A stretch of 14,513 nt of DNA, taken from assembly GCA_021812865.1 (NCBI GenBank), contig JAKAMP010000010.1, positions 1-14,513 on the forward strand. Reading direction: 5' to 3'. Source of the DNA: Bacteroidota bacterium (GTDB lineage: Bacteria; Bacteroidota; Bacteroidia; Bacteroidales; JAAYUG01). Both the position numbers and the translations under genes were made by a program. Below, in pieces: positions 14,452 through 14,513 of the stretch. Positions within the stretch are counted from its first letter, which is position 1. Every line of letters begins with the position of its first letter. The notes beneath the pieces were generated by a model. It made no database searches. It saw only the letters and a program-made list of their open reading frames with translations, and was not told the DNA's origin.

Positions 14452-14513
14452 AGCAGGCTGGATCGTACTGATTATCCTTCTCGGTTCATGTACCGGGAAA
14501 ACCATCTATCACG
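14426..14513 (+). CDS. gldH: Lipoprotein, probably gliding-motility protein GldH (5' part only)
   Basis: An open frame runs off the right edge: ATG at 14426 (a second ATG at 14435), then MKNMVPSLKAGWIVLIILLG followed by SCTGKTIYH. This is a type II signal peptide: short basic start, hydrophobic core, lipobox LGSC with the lipidated Cys at residue 22. The start overlaps the end of ricT by 26 bases (17 if the second ATG is used), so translation is likely coupled. The gene after ricT in many Bacteroidetes is, as I recall, gldH, whose product also begins with a lipobox followed by a tyrosine-containing stretch. GldH is linked to gliding and the type IX secretion machinery in motile relatives but is also found in non-gliding species. 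Only 29 residues are visible, so the name rests mainly on position. Confidence 0.6.
   Translation, partial: MKNMVPSLKAGWIVLIILLGSCTGKTIYH

Overview
The window reads as chromosomal DNA of a Bacteroidota (Bacteroidales-like) bacterium, moderate in GC. The lineage call rests on four things. The genes include Bacteroidota-type families: an HU/CCDC81-like plus SPOR protein, a LuxE-like acyltransferase, and holB followed by ricT and a GldH-like lipoprotein. Eight exact TAnnTTTG boxes (the Bacteroidetes -7 element) lie just upstream of genes. Shine-Dalgarno sequences are almost absent. phosphoglycerate kinase and methionyl-tRNA synthetase have the length and layout usual for this phylum. No rRNA, tRNA, transposase, phage gene or CRISPR array was seen.

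Layout. 1-1900, minus strand: a two-gene piece of a surface-polysaccharide operon (wbpE-like aminotransferase, then wbpD-like N-acetyltransferase) that together would convert a UDP-3-keto-GlcNAc-uronate to the 3-acetamido sugar. The operon probably continues off the left edge. Its promoter region carries a perfect 22-bp tandem duplication. 1890-2102: a non-coding stretch with two small hairpins and a 15-codon ORF behind a consensus AGGAGG. 2103-5224: an envelope protein with HU-like and SPOR domains, convergent with metG; the two are separated by 11 bp inside a 29-bp interrupted stem-loop. 5354-6747, plus strand: yraN, a YjbR/MmcQ gene and a DUF502 membrane protein. 6761-8572, minus strand: proC and a LuxE-like gene 9 bp apart. 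8694-9536, minus: a stand-alone E2-type acyltransferase without a lipoyl domain. 9629-10546, plus: a BadF/N-acetylglucosamine-kinase-type sugar kinase. 10661-11920, minus: pgk with a convincing terminator. 12107 to the end, plus: holB, ricT and the start of a lipoprotein gene, probably gldH, overlapping the end of ricT.

Most of this is housekeeping. The points that deserve a second look are the duplicated promoter segment before wbpE, the apparent frame disruption at the 3' end of the YjbR gene where the neighbouring frame runs open into the DUF502 gene, the lipoyl-less E2, the proC/LuxE-like pairing, repeated inverted-repeat motifs around the proC promoter, and the holB-ricT-gldH linkage. 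I see no clear defence, secretion or mobile system. All gene names come from reading motifs by eye; no database search was run.
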